This document shows, one piece after another, positions 16,885 to 24,443 of a stretch of 64,000 bases of DNA; the stretch's first letter is position 1; every line of letters begins with the position of its first letter. A program made the translations under genes and the position numbers. The stretch is from Nocardioides baculatus. Its GTDB lineage: Bacteria; Actinomycetota; Actinomycetes; Propionibacteriales; Nocardioidaceae. The notes beneath the pieces were generated by a model that saw only the letters and a program-made list of their open reading frames with translations, had not been told where the DNA came from and did no database searches. The stretch is taken from NCBI RefSeq assembly GCF_016735675.1, contig NZ_JAERSG010000001.1:1054001-1118000 (forward strand), written 5' to 3'.

Positions 16885-17922
16885 GTGAGCCAGCCCACCG
16901 AGCAGCGTCCGCCCCAGGTCACCCTGGCGTCGGGCATCATCATGTTCGCCTCGATCATGGTGCTGCTCACCTCCTGGGAGCGGGTGACGACGCTCGGCTC
17001 GCTCGAGACGCAGGAGGCGATCGCGACCGCGCTGGCGGAGCCGCCGTTCTCGTCGCTCGGCCTCGACGTGCAGTCGGCCTCCGACCTCCTGCGCTGGGTG
17101 GTGCTGGTCGCCGCGATGTCGGCGTGCGCCACCGCGATCCTCGGGTGGTACGTCCGCAAGCCCGACCGCTCGGCTCGCCTCGGCCTGTCGATCTTCGCCG
17201 TGCCCGTCTTCCTCAGCGGCATGTCCGTCGGGGGACTGGCCGGCTCGTTCGTCGCTGCCGGCACCGTCATGCTCTGGCTCTCGCCCGGTCGTGAGTGGTT
17301 CGCCACCGGTCGGTGGACGCCTCCCTCGCCCCGCCCCCAGGCCGACGACGTCGCACCACGTCGTACGCTGCCTCCCGGCGCGCCGCCGCAGCACCGGCCT
17401 CCGGGTCAGCTGCCGCCGCCCCCCTCCGGCCCGGCCTACGCCCCGCACGCCTACTCCACCCACGCGTGGCAGCACCACCAGGACCTCCACGCCCGCCCCG
17501 CCGCGATGGTGGCTGCGTTCGTGATCACCGTCGTGATGGCCGGCGGCCTGCTGACGATGTCGCTGCTGTGGGTCGCGATCGCCGGCCTGTCGCCCGACTT
17601 CCTGCGCAGCGTGCTCGAGCAGCAGCCCGAGCTGTTCGACGAGGGCCTGACGTTCGACCAGGTGCGCGACACCGTGCTCGCCTTCGCCGGCGCGTTCATC
17701 GTGTGGTGCGTCGTCGCCCTCGTCCTGGCCGGCTTCGCGATGGCCCGGCGCGACTGGGCGCGGCGCGGGCTCATGGTCATCGCCGCGTTCAGCGCCGTCG
17801 GCTGCATGTTCTTCGTGCTCGACAGCCCGCTGGTCGTCTTCCCCGCGATGGCGGCCGTGGCGACGGTCATGTGCCTGCGGCGCGTCGAGGTACGCCGCTG
17901 GTTCATGCTCGAGTCGCGCTGA
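16885..17922 (+). CDS. Proline-rich integral membrane protein of unknown function
   Basis: A 345-residue protein, not assigned to a family. Three or four hydrophobic segments occupy residues about 10-120, followed by a cytosolic-type linker rich in Pro, His and Gln (PPGAPPQHRPPGQLPPPPSG region), then three or four more segments at about 205-335. The acidic loop LEQQPELFDEGLTFDQVRDT sits between membrane segments. The GTG at 16885 is chosen because a clean -10 lies 6 nt upstream and longer frames run into the ABC promoter. The next gene, also proline/glutamine rich with a similar helix-loop-helix core, may be functionally linked. Confidence 0.7.
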   Translation: MSQPTEQRPPQVTLASGIIMFASIMVLLTSWERVTTLGSLETQEAIATALAEPPFSSLGLDVQSASDLLRWVVLVAAMSACATAILGWYVRKPDRSARLGLSIFAVPVFLSGMSVGGLAGSFVAAGTVMLWLSPGREWFATGRWTPPSPRPQADDVAPRRTLPPGAPPQHRPPGQLPPPPSGPAYAPHAYSTHAWQHHQDLHARPAAMVAAFVITVVMAGGLLTMSLLWVAIAGLSPDFLRSVLEQQPELFDEGLTFDQVRDTVLAFAGAFIVWCVVALVLAGFAMARRDWARRGLMVIAAFSAVGCMFFVLDSPLVVFPAMAAVATVMCLRRVEVRRWFMLESR

Positions 17923-17956
17923 GCCTCGCCCGCCCGGACCAGGTTGTCCGGCATGG

Positions 17957-17962
17957 TGGAAT
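17957..17962 (+). promoter_or_regulatory. Possible -10 element, leaderless start
   Basis: TGGAAT is followed by 6 nt and the ATG at 17969. It lacks the conserved A at position 2, so this is weaker than the others. Confidence 0.3.
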
Positions 17963-17968
17963 ACCGGC

Positions 17969-18847
17969 ATGAGTGATCCTCAGGAGCCCGGCCCGACGCA
18001 CACGCCCTACGGCCAGCCGTCCGGACAGCCCGACCCCTACGGCCAGCCCAGCCCCTACGGCCAGCCGCCGAGCGACGCGCCCAGCCCCTACGGCCAGCAG
18101 TACGACCAGCAGTACGGCCAGGCCTACGGGCAGTACGGGCAGCCGACCAGTGACCGTCGTCCCGGCACGGTGACCGCGGCCGCCTGGATCACCATCGTGC
18201 TGTCCGCGATCGTCGCGGCCGTCTTCGGCTTCGCCACGCTCGCGCTGATCGTCGCGCGCGACCAGGTGATCACCGAGATGGAGCGGGTCCCGGAGTTCCA
18301 GGACGCCAACATCGACGCTGACGCCGCGGTGGGCGTCCTGGTCGCGGTGATGCTCGGCTTCCTCGTGTGGTCGCTGATCGCCGTCGTGCTCGCGGTCTTC
18401 GTGCTCAAGCGCTCCAACGTCGCCCGCATCCTGCTCGTCATCTCGTGCTCGGTGACGGCCCTACTCTCCCTGCTGAGCATCACCAGCGTGATCTCCGCCG
18501 TGTGGCTCATCGCCGCGGTGGCAGTGATCGTGATGCTGTTCGCCGGCGGAGCCAGCGCGTGGTTCAAGCAGCTCCCCGCGCAGCCGGGCGGCTACGGCGG
18601 CTACACCCAGCAGTACCCGAGCCCGGGTCAGCAGGGCGCCCCGAACCCGTACGGCGACCCCTACGGCCAGGCGCCGACCGGCCAGCAGTACCCGGCAGCT
18701 CCGACCTACCCGTCCAGCGACAACCCCTACGGTCAGCCCGATCCGTCGGCCCAGCAGCCGCCGCCGAGCGAGAACCCCTACGGCCAGCCTCCCGCCCAGG
18801 GCGAGGGCGGCTCCGACCACCCGCCGAAGGACTACCCGGGTCGTTAG
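17969..18847 (+). CDS. Membrane protein flanked by PYGQ-rich low-complexity arms
   Basis: A 292-residue protein with three parts. Residues 1-60 and about 205-292 are Pro-Tyr-Gly-Gln repeats (PYGQPS, QQYGQAYGQYG, NPYGQP). The centre has four hydrophobic segments with the acidic loop TEMERVPEFQDANIDADAAV between the first two, which resembles the centre of the preceding gene. Such Tyr/Gly/Gln/Pro-rich arms occur in actinobacterial membrane proteins near the divisome and in phase-separating polypeptides, but no function is established here. Confidence 0.75.
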   Translation: MSDPQEPGPTHTPYGQPSGQPDPYGQPSPYGQPPSDAPSPYGQQYDQQYGQAYGQYGQPTSDRRPGTVTAAAWITIVLSAIVAAVFGFATLALIVARDQVITEMERVPEFQDANIDADAAVGVLVAVMLGFLVWSLIAVVLAVFVLKRSNVARILLVISCSVTALLSLLSITSVISAVWLIAAVAVIVMLFAGGASAWFKQLPAQPGGYGGYTQQYPSPGQQGAPNPYGDPYGQAPTGQQYPAAPTYPSSDNPYGQPDPSAQQPPPSENPYGQPPAQGEGGSDHPPKDYPGR

Positions 18848-18849
18848 GC

Positions 18850-18926
18850 CGCGTCCCTCGACTCCATGGCCTCCTGCGCGCCGCCCTGCGGGCGCCGCGC
18901 TTCGTTATCGTCAGTCGAGGGACGCG
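18850..18926. repeat. Long-loop inverted repeat between convergent genes
   Basis: Perfect 14-bp arms (18850-18863 and 18913-18926) flank 49 bp that contain a second GC-rich hairpin. It lies between convergent genes and may work as a bidirectional terminator. Confidence 0.55.
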
Positions 18927-18928
18927 AC

Positions 18929-20113
18929 CTAGCGGCTGAGGTCCGCCGCGGCGAGACGTCGTACGCCCTCCGCGATGACGTCGGGCTGCTTGCAGAAGGC
19001 CCAGCGGACGAGCTGGCGACCGGCCTCGGCGTCGTCGTAGAAGCCCTGCGTCGGGATGGCGACGACCCCGGCGCGCTCGGGCAGGGCGAGGCACAGCTCG
19101 CGGCCGTCGGCCCAGCCGAGGTGCGACACGTCGGTGGTCGCGAAGTAGGTGCCCTCCGGCACGCGCGGCTCGAGGCCGGCCGCGGCGAGCCCGTCGCACA
19201 GCAGGTCGCGCCGCGCCTGCAGGTCGCGCGCCAGCTCGGTCGGCCAGTCCGGCTCGTGGTCGAGGGCGTGCGCGACCGCCGGCTGCAGCGGTGATCCCGA
19301 CGTGAAGGTCAGCCACTGCTTGGCGGCCAGCACGGCCCGCACCAGCGGTGCCGGACCGGTGGCCCAGCCGACCTTCCAGCCGGTGAAGGAGTAGGACTTG
19401 CCGGCGCTCGACAGCGTCAGCGTCCGCTCCCACATCCCCGGCAGGGTGGCGATCGGGACGTGTGCGCGGTCGTCGAAGACGAGGTGCTCGTAGACCTCGT
19501 CGGTCACCACCAGGACGTCGTGCTCGATCGCGAGGTCGGCGACGAGCTGCAGCTCCTCGCGCGTCAGCACGGTGCCCGTCGGGTTGTGCGGCGTGTTGAG
19601 CAGGACGAGCTTCGTGCGGTCGGTGATCGCGGCCCGCAGCTCGTCGGGGTCCGGCCTGAAGTCAGGTGCCCGCAGCGTCACCGGGCGACGCCTCGCGCCG
19701 CACATGTCGAGCATGGCGACGTACGAGTCGTAGTAGGGCTCCAGCACGACGACCTCGTCGCCCGGGTCGACGAGGCCGAGGAGGGCGGCAGCGACGGCCT
19801 CGGTGCACCCGGTGGTGACGACGACCTCGCGGTCCGGGTCGATCTCGAGGCCGTAGTGGCGCTGCTGGTGCCGGGCGATCGCCGCCCGCAGGGCGGGGAC
19901 GCCGATGCCGGGTGCGTACTGGTTGGCACCCGCCTCCAGCGCCTCCTTGACGGCAGCGACCACCGAGGCCGGGCCGTCGACGTCGGGGAAGCCCTGGCCG
20001 AGGTTGAGCGCACCGGTCCGCACCGCCAGCGCCGACATCTCGCTGAAGACGGTCGGCGGGATGTGGGCCAGGCGGGCGGCGAGCGGCTTGCTGGTCGGTT
20101 CGGCGGTGGGCAC
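18929..20113 (-). CDS. Pyridoxal-phosphate aminotransferase (class I/II, DapC- or KAT-like)
   Basis: A 394-residue fold-type I aminotransferase. Motifs include NLGQGFPD (about 37-44), NTPHNPTGTV (about 176-185), VVTDEVYEHLVFDD (about 208-221) and the PLP lysine in SSAGKSYSFTGWKVGW (about Lys246). This subgroup includes N-succinyldiaminopimelate aminotransferase and kynurenine aminotransferase; the substrate is not settled. The GTG at 20113 has TAGCGT 6 nt upstream (20120-20125), a leaderless format, and is only 39 bp from the divergent pyrE start. Confidence 0.85.
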   Translation of the reverse strand: MPTAEPTSKPLAARLAHIPPTVFSEMSALAVRTGALNLGQGFPDVDGPASVVAAVKEALEAGANQYAPGIGVPALRAAIARHQQRHYGLEIDPDREVVVTTGCTEAVAAALLGLVDPGDEVVVLEPYYDSYVAMLDMCGARRRPVTLRAPDFRPDPDELRAAITDRTKLVLLNTPHNPTGTVLTREELQLVADLAIEHDVLVVTDEVYEHLVFDDRAHVPIATLPGMWERTLTLSSAGKSYSFTGWKVGWATGPAPLVRAVLAAKQWLTFTSGSPLQPAVAHALDHEPDWPTELARDLQARRDLLCDGLAAAGLEPRVPEGTYFATTDVSHLGWADGRELCLALPERAGVVAIPTQGFYDDAEAGRQLVRWAFCKQPDVIAEGVRRLAAADLSR

Positions 20114-20119
20114 GCCGAC

Positions 20120-20145
20120 ACGCTACCCAGCGACGTGGCTAGGGT
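20120..20145. promoter_or_regulatory. Back-to-back -10 elements of a divergent leaderless pair
   Basis: TAGCGT on the minus strand (20125-20120), 6 nt from the aminotransferase GTG, faces TAGGGT on the plus strand (20140-20145), 7 nt from the pyrE GTG. The start codons are separated by 39 bp, so each polymerase footprint covers the other promoter. Confidence 0.55.
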
Positions 20146-20152
20146 CGGTCGC

Positions 20153-20695
20153 GTGACCCACGCTGACGACGCCCTCGCCGCCGACATCGACGCCACCTGC
20201 CGCCTCACCGGCGAGTTCACCCTCCGCTCGGGGCAGGTCGCCGACACCTACTTCGACAAGTACCTCTTCGAGGCCCAGCCGGCGCTGCTGGACCGGGTGG
20301 CGGCGCAGATGGTCGACCTCCTGGCCGAGGGCACGGAGCTGCTCGGCGGCCTCGAGCTCGGCGGCATCCCGATCGCGACGATGGTCAGCTCGCGCACGGG
20401 CCTGCCTGCCCTCTTCGTGCGCAAGAAGGCCAAGGAGTACGGCACCGCCAAGCTCGCCGAGGGCCCCGACGTCGCCGGACGCCGGATCACCATCATCGAG
20501 GACGTCATCACCACCGGCGGGGCCGTGCGTGACGCGACCAACGCGCTCCGCGAGCTCGGTGCCGTCGTCGAGGTCGTCGTCTGCGCGATCGACCGCTCGC
20601 CCGCCGACGAGAACCCGCTCGCCGACGTCGGGCTCGAGGTCAGGTCCGTCCTCACCCGCGCCCAGCTCGACGCCGCCTCGGCAACCGCCGGTTGA
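20153..20695 (+). CDS. pyrE: Orotate phosphoribosyltransferase
   Basis: Transfers the phosphoribosyl group from PRPP to orotate to form OMP in pyrimidine synthesis (EC 2.4.2.10). The 180-residue protein has the phosphate loop GGLELGGIPIA (about 62-72), the lysine-bearing loop RKKAKEYGTAKLAEG (about 85-99) and the PRPP-binding motif IIEDVITTGGA (about 110-120). FDKYLFE near residue 36 is the N-terminal orotate-site signature. No other pyrimidine gene is nearby. It starts at GTG, leaderless. Confidence 0.93.
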   Translation: MTHADDALAADIDATCRLTGEFTLRSGQVADTYFDKYLFEAQPALLDRVAAQMVDLLAEGTELLGGLELGGIPIATMVSSRTGLPALFVRKKAKEYGTAKLAEGPDVAGRRITIIEDVITTGGAVRDATNALRELGAVVEVVVCAIDRSPADENPLADVGLEVRSVLTRAQLDAASATAG

Positions 20696-20755
20696 GGAGG
20701 TCGCGCAGCGACCGTCACGAAACCCGGGTCTCGTGACGGGACTTCGTCCCTCCTC
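20694..20755. repeat. REPIN-like nested inverted repeat, copy A
   Basis: Starts at the pyrE stop. Outer arms GAGGAGG/CCTCCTC (20694-20700, 20749-20755), inner arms GTCACGA/TCGTGAC (20714-20720, 20731-20737). It shares the framework GGTTGAGG, GCGCAGCGA and GAAACC, in that order, with the element at 28216-28301. Confidence 0.55.
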
Positions 20756-20774
20756 GACCAACGGGACGGCCCGG

Positions 20775-21530
20775 TCAGTCCAGGTCGCGGCCGGTGATGT
20801 CGCGGTCGGGTCCGCCGTCGTGCTCGCCGATCTCCGCGCCGGGCGCATCCGTGCGGCGGTGGCGCCACCACTCGACGACGATCGGGATGAGGGAGAAGGC
20901 GACGATGACGATGACGAGCTTGTCGATGCTCTCGCCGAGCGTGGGGAACGCGTCGCCGAGGAAGTAGCCGAGCAGCGTGATCGACAGGACCCACAGCACG
21001 GCCCCGACGAGGCTCCAGAGGAAGAAGCGGGCCCGGTCCATGCGCGTCACGCCGGCCACGACGGTGATGTAGGTCCGGACGAACGGCACGAACCGCCCGA
21101 TCACGAGAGCCTTGTTGCCGTGCCGGTCGAAGAACGCCGTGGTCTGGTCGAAGTACTTGCGCTTGATGATCCGGCCGTCGCGCTCGTAGAGCGGTGGCCC
21201 GATCTTGCGTCCGATCTCGTAGCCGACGACGTTGCCGAGGAAGGCGGCCACGGTGAGGAACGCCATCGCGATGAGCAGCTCGACGAACGGCGGCCCCGGG
21301 AAGAGGTCGAGCTGTCCGGTGACGATGAAGAGGCCCAGCGCGAACAGCAGCGTGTCACCGGGGAGGATCGGGAAGAACAGCCCGCACTCCACGAAGACGA
21401 TCAGCATGCTGATCCAGAAGAGCTCCGTACCGAAGCGGTCGAGCAGGTAGTTCGGGTCCATCCAGTCGATGCCCAGCAGCAGCGGGGTGACTGCGAGACC
21501 AGGCAGGCTGGACAGGTCGGGGACGCTCAC
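20775..21530 (-). CDS. DedA-family membrane protein
   Basis: A 251-residue membrane protein (from the GTG at 21530) with about five hydrophobic segments. DedA signatures are visible: VECGLFFPILPGDTLLFALG near the N-terminus, GNVVGYEIGRKIG, and GRFVPFVRTYITVVAGVTRM. Family members are linked to lipid flipping (undecaprenyl phosphate or phosphatidylethanolamine) and membrane homeostasis. A start at 21551 is possible but would place the TAGGGT -10 (21538-21543) inside the gene; with GTG at 21530 that box is 7 nt upstream. Confidence 0.85.
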   Translation of the reverse strand: MSVPDLSSLPGLAVTPLLLGIDWMDPNYLLDRFGTELFWISMLIVFVECGLFFPILPGDTLLFALGLFIVTGQLDLFPGPPFVELLIAMAFLTVAAFLGNVVGYEIGRKIGPPLYERDGRIIKRKYFDQTTAFFDRHGNKALVIGRFVPFVRTYITVVAGVTRMDRARFFLWSLVGAVLWVLSITLLGYFLGDAFPTLGESIDKLVIVIVAFSLIPIVVEWWRHRRTDAPGAEIGEHDGGPDRDITGRDLD

Positions 21531-21537
21531 GCGCGTC

Positions 21538-21561
21538 ACCCTAACCAGCACTGCCTACTGT
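21538..21561. promoter_or_regulatory. Divergent leaderless -10 elements
   Basis: TAGGGT on the minus strand (21543-21538), 7 nt from the dedA-like GTG, and TACTGT on the plus strand (21556-21561), 6 nt from the methyltransferase ATG. Only 37 bp separate the two start codons. Confidence 0.55.
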
Positions 21562-21567
21562 TCTCGC

Positions 21568-22257
21568 ATGCACGAGGACGCGTACGACGCCGCCCGGGCG
21601 CCCTACGACCCCATGCCGCACGGGCGCCCCGAGGTGGGCGTCGGTCCGTGGGAGGGTCCGTGGCCCGAGGGCGAGACGTGGGACCCCGAGCTGCTGCGCG
21701 ACGGTGACCGGCGCAACGTCGTCGACCGCTACCGCTACTGGACCCTCGACGCGATCGTCGCCGACCTGGACACGAGGCGGCACGGCTTCCACGTCGCGAT
21801 CGAGAACTGGCAGCACGACTTCAACATCGGCACGATCGTGCGCACCGCCAACGCGTTCCTCGCCGCCGAGGTGCACATCGTCGGCAACCGACGCTGGAAC
21901 AAGCGCGGCGCGATGGTGACCGACCGCTACCAGCACGTCCGCCACCACGCCGACGCCGCGAGCCTCGCGACGTACCTCCACGGACTGTCGACACCGGTTC
22001 GGCTGCTCGGCATCGACAACCTGCCCGGCTCGGAGCACCTCGAGACGATGGAGCTGCCGCGCGACGTCTGCTTCCTCTTCGGCCAGGAGGGCCCGGGGCT
22101 CTCCGAGCAGGCGCGCGAGGTGTGCGACGGCACCTTCTCGATCGCGCAGTTCGGCTCGACCCGGTCGATCAACGCCAGCTCGGCGGCCGCGATCGCGATG
22201 CACAGCTGGATCAGGGCGTACGCCGACCTCGGCGACGCGGGTGCCTGGCGCGGCTGA
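21568..22257 (+). CDS. SpoU/TrmH-family RNA 2'-O-methyltransferase
   Basis: A 229-residue SPOUT-fold methyltransferase. Motif 1 is HDFNIGTIVRTANAF (about 88-102), motif 2 FLFGQEGPGLS (about 173-183) and motif 3 FGSTRSINASSAAAIAMHSW (about 198-217), which form the knotted SAM site. It would methylate ribose 2'-OH in tRNA or rRNA; the target is not determined. The N-terminal 50 residues (PYDPMPHGRPEVG onward) are an actinobacterial extension. Leaderless start at 21568. Confidence 0.87.
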   Translation: MHEDAYDAARAPYDPMPHGRPEVGVGPWEGPWPEGETWDPELLRDGDRRNVVDRYRYWTLDAIVADLDTRRHGFHVAIENWQHDFNIGTIVRTANAFLAAEVHIVGNRRWNKRGAMVTDRYQHVRHHADAASLATYLHGLSTPVRLLGIDNLPGSEHLETMELPRDVCFLFGQEGPGLSEQAREVCDGTFSIAQFGSTRSINASSAAAIAMHSWIRAYADLGDAGAWRG

Positions 22258-22261
22258 CCCG

Positions 22262-22319
22262 GCCCCGATCCACCGATCTCTCGCCCGCTGCGCGCCGGCG
22301 TCGATCGCTGGATCGGGGC
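22262..22319. repeat. Long-loop inverted repeat between convergent genes
   Basis: 11-bp arms GCCCCGATCCA (22262-22272) and its complement (22309-22319) with a 36-nt GC-rich loop, filling the space between the methyltransferase and sigma factor stops. Probable bidirectional terminator. Confidence 0.5.
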
Positions 22320-22826
22320 TCACCCGTGCCGCTGCGGCGCCAGCACCCTCTCGAGGGATGCCAGCCCGCGACTGCTGTGGCTCTTGACCGTGCCCTCGTT
22401 GATGCCGAGCTCGGCGGCGGTCTCGCGCACCGACAACCCGAGCCAGTGCCGCAGCACCACGACCTTGCGCTGCTGCTCGGGCAGCTCCTGGAGCGCGGTG
22501 ATGAGGGCGTCGCGCTCCTCGAGCGGGGTGTCCGCCGCGGCCGCGGGGTCCTGCCCCGCGCCGAGCGCCACGGTGCGCACCCGTCGCTGGCGCCGTCGGT
22601 GCGCGTCGATGCTGGTCCGTACGAGCGTGGTGCGGACGTAGCCGTCGGGGTCGCGGTCGGCGCTGAGCCGGGGCCAGGCCAGGTAGAGCTTGGTGAACGC
22701 CTCCTGGAGGAGGTCGTCGGCCAGGTGCCAGTCGCCGCACAGCGCGTACGCCACCCGGCGCAGCCGGTCCTGGCTGGCCACCACGTAGTCGCTGAACGCG
22801 GCCTCGTGCCGGCGTGCGCGTGCCAT
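22320..22826 (-). CDS. ECF sigma factor, SigE family (module 1)
   Basis: A 168-residue sigma-70 family factor with only regions 2 and 4. Region 2 runs from about residue 10 to 70 (YALCGDWHLADDLLQEAFTKLY), region 4 from about 105 to 160 (PEQQRKVVVLRHWLGLSVRE, then GINEGTVKSHSSRGL as the helix-turn-helix). Its ATG overlaps the stop of the upstream membrane protein (TGATG), so sigma is translated second, the reverse of the usual sigma then anti-sigma order. It is highly similar to the factor at 23949-24443. Confidence 0.9.
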   Translation of the reverse strand: MARARRHEAAFSDYVVASQDRLRRVAYALCGDWHLADDLLQEAFTKLYLAWPRLSADRDPDGYVRTTLVRTSIDAHRRRQRRVRTVALGAGQDPAAAADTPLEERDALITALQELPEQQRKVVVLRHWLGLSVRETAAELGINEGTVKSHSSRGLASLERVLAPQRHG

Positions 22827-23725
22827 CACCGGCGGTCCGACTGCTCGCGCTTCTCCGCCACCTCGCGCTCGAGCTCCTTCCGCTGGCGCTCCCCCTGTGC
22901 GTCCGCCGCCCAGTCGATGTTCGCACGGCGCCTGGCCACGATCGCCTCGAGCGACGCGACGTCCCCGAGCTTGCTGAACGAGGATCCGCAGTTCCCGTCC
23001 CCGAGGACCGCGAAGTAGGTCACGCCCTCGTGGAGCAGCTCCACGGCGGCGGTGGCGTTGGGCGCGCAGAAGCCCTCGATCGGATCCTCGACCACGCGGA
23101 CGATCTCCGCGCCTCCCACCGTGTAGAGCTCGCCGTCCCGGTAGCCGACGAGCGGAAGGGAAGCGTCGAGGGTTCCGCGGACCGTCGCGATCGGCAGGGA
23201 GTCCATGGGGTCCTGCTCGTCCGCGACGAACTCTCGCAGCGTGCGCCCGGCGGGCGCGTCCCAGCTGACGCTGACGATGCCCTGCCTGCGCACCAGCAGC
23301 ACGTAGCGTCGCTGGCCGTCGCGGGTCAGGTCGAGCGCCACCGACGTGAAGCCACGGATGGCCGGGTCGACCATGTTCGTCGCCGTGACGCCGCGGCGGA
23401 CCGTGAGCTCTGCTGTGCGCGGGTTCATCCGCGCCCACTCCTCCGGCTCCCAGTTCTCCATCGAGGCGGTCACGGGGATGTCCAGCGCCGGCGCGGGCGT
23501 CGGCGAGGAGACCGCGGGAGCCGGACGATCCGTTGCGCGGTCCTCCTGGCCCGTCGAGAGGGTCGCCACGCCGGTCGCGACCGTGGCGGCGACGACGATC
23601 CCGCCGAGCGCCCGTCCGGCGGTGCGGCGACCCGCGGCACGCCGACCATGGTGGAGCCGCTCCTCGAGCGGCGGGTGGGACGGACCACCCGAGGTGGCCT
23701 GGTCGAAGCGGTCCTTGAGGTCCAT
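22826..23725 (-). CDS. Single-pass membrane protein, putative regulator of ECF module 1
   Basis: A 299-residue protein: a short basic cytoplasmic part with a coil, one membrane helix (about 40-58, LGGIVVAATVATGVATL), then an extracytoplasmic domain after a Pro/Ala linker. No zinc-binding anti-sigma motif (HxxxCxxC) is present. Two Cys (in GFCAPN and GNCGSS) may form a disulfide outside. The C-terminal 40 residues are a charged helix (ERQRKELEREVAEKREQ). A strong GGGGAGA Shine-Dalgarno lies 7 nt before the ATG. Location and co-translation suggest it controls the sigma factor; this is inferred. Confidence 0.7.
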   Translation of the reverse strand: MDLKDRFDQATSGGPSHPPLEERLHHGRRAAGRRTAGRALGGIVVAATVATGVATLSTGQEDRATDRPAPAVSSPTPAPALDIPVTASMENWEPEEWARMNPRTAELTVRRGVTATNMVDPAIRGFTSVALDLTRDGQRRYVLLVRRQGIVSVSWDAPAGRTLREFVADEQDPMDSLPIATVRGTLDASLPLVGYRDGELYTVGGAEIVRVVEDPIEGFCAPNATAAVELLHEGVTYFAVLGDGNCGSSFSKLGDVASLEAIVARRRANIDWAADAQGERQRKELEREVAEKREQSDRR

Positions 23726-23785
23726 GACGTCTCCCCGTTGCGTGCTGACTGATGCTGTCACGGGTGAGTACGTCGCCGACGTGGA

Positions 23786-23795
23786 TCGGTTGTCA
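23786..23795 (-). promoter_or_regulatory. Shared ECF promoter-like 10-mer, module 1
   Basis: TGACAACCGA read on the minus strand, 61 nt before the ATG at 23725. The identical 10-mer lies 58 nt before the start of module 2 (25412-25421). ACAACC resembles ECF-type -35 elements. Confidence 0.5.
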
Positions 23796-23916
23796 TCACG
23801 AGGTGGGTCGCGCAGCGGTCCGGGGCGTCCCCACACGGTCCCGGGCCGCTGCGCGAGGCAGGCGTGCTGCCGCAAGGCCAGACCGTATGTCGCGGACAGG
23901 GGCACGTTCTTCATCC

Positions 23917-23941
23917 GTGGGGGTGCAGTTCGCACCCCCAC
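23917..23941 (-). terminator. Hairpin separating the two ECF modules
   Basis: Perfect 10-bp arms (23917-23926, 23932-23941) with a 5-nt loop, 8 bp after the stop of the module 2 sigma factor. It makes the two modules separate transcripts. Confidence 0.7.
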
Positions 23942-23948
23942 CTCCGCG

Positions 23949-24443
23949 TCAGCGGCGCTGCGGGGCGAGCACCTGCTCCAGGGCGGCGAGGCCGCGGCTG
24001 CTGTGGCTCTTGACCGTGCCCTCGTTGATCCCGAGCTCGGTCGCGGTCTCCCTGACCGAGAGGCCGAGCCAGTGGCGCAGGACGACGACCTTGCGCTGCT
24101 GCTCGGGCAGCGCCTGGAGGGCGTCGAAGAGCGCCGACCTCTCCTCGACCGGTGTCGGCCCGTCCGCACCCCGCTCCGGCAGTCGGTCGGTCGGCCGCTC
24201 GCGGCGCCACGGCCGGCGGGACTCGTCGATGTTGGCGCGCACCATGATCTGGCGGCAGTAGGCCTCCTCGCCGCCCTCGTGCCGGATCCGCGGCCACGCG
24301 ACGTAGAGCTTGGTCAGCGCCGTCTGGAGCAGGTCGTCGGCTCGGTGCCAGTCCCCGCACAGGGCGTACGCGATCCGGCGCAGGTGCGTCTGGCGCGCGG
24401 CCACGAACTCCGAGAAGGCCGCGTCGCGGTCCGTGCCCCTCAT
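23949..24443 (-). CDS. ECF sigma factor, SigE family (module 2)
   Basis: A 164-residue factor with regions 2 (YALCGDWHRADDLLQTALTKLY) and 4 (EQQRKVVVLRHWLGLSVRET, then INEGTVKSHSSRGLAALE). Regions around the helix-turn-helix are almost identical to module 1 while the segment between domains diverges (PWRRERPTDRLPERG). The ATG at 24443 overlaps the upstream stop by 4 bp. The pair looks like a tandem duplication. Confidence 0.9.
   Translation of the reverse strand: MRGTDRDAAFSEFVAARQTHLRRIAYALCGDWHRADDLLQTALTKLYVAWPRIRHEGGEEAYCRQIMVRANIDESRRPWRRERPTDRLPERGADGPTPVEERSALFDALQALPEQQRKVVVLRHWLGLSVRETATELGINEGTVKSHSSRGLAALEQVLAPQRR

Noticed and set aside
18850..18926. Possible insertion-sequence end at the long-loop inverted repeat
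   Set aside because: No transposase, no target duplication, and similar repeats occur at other gene ends.
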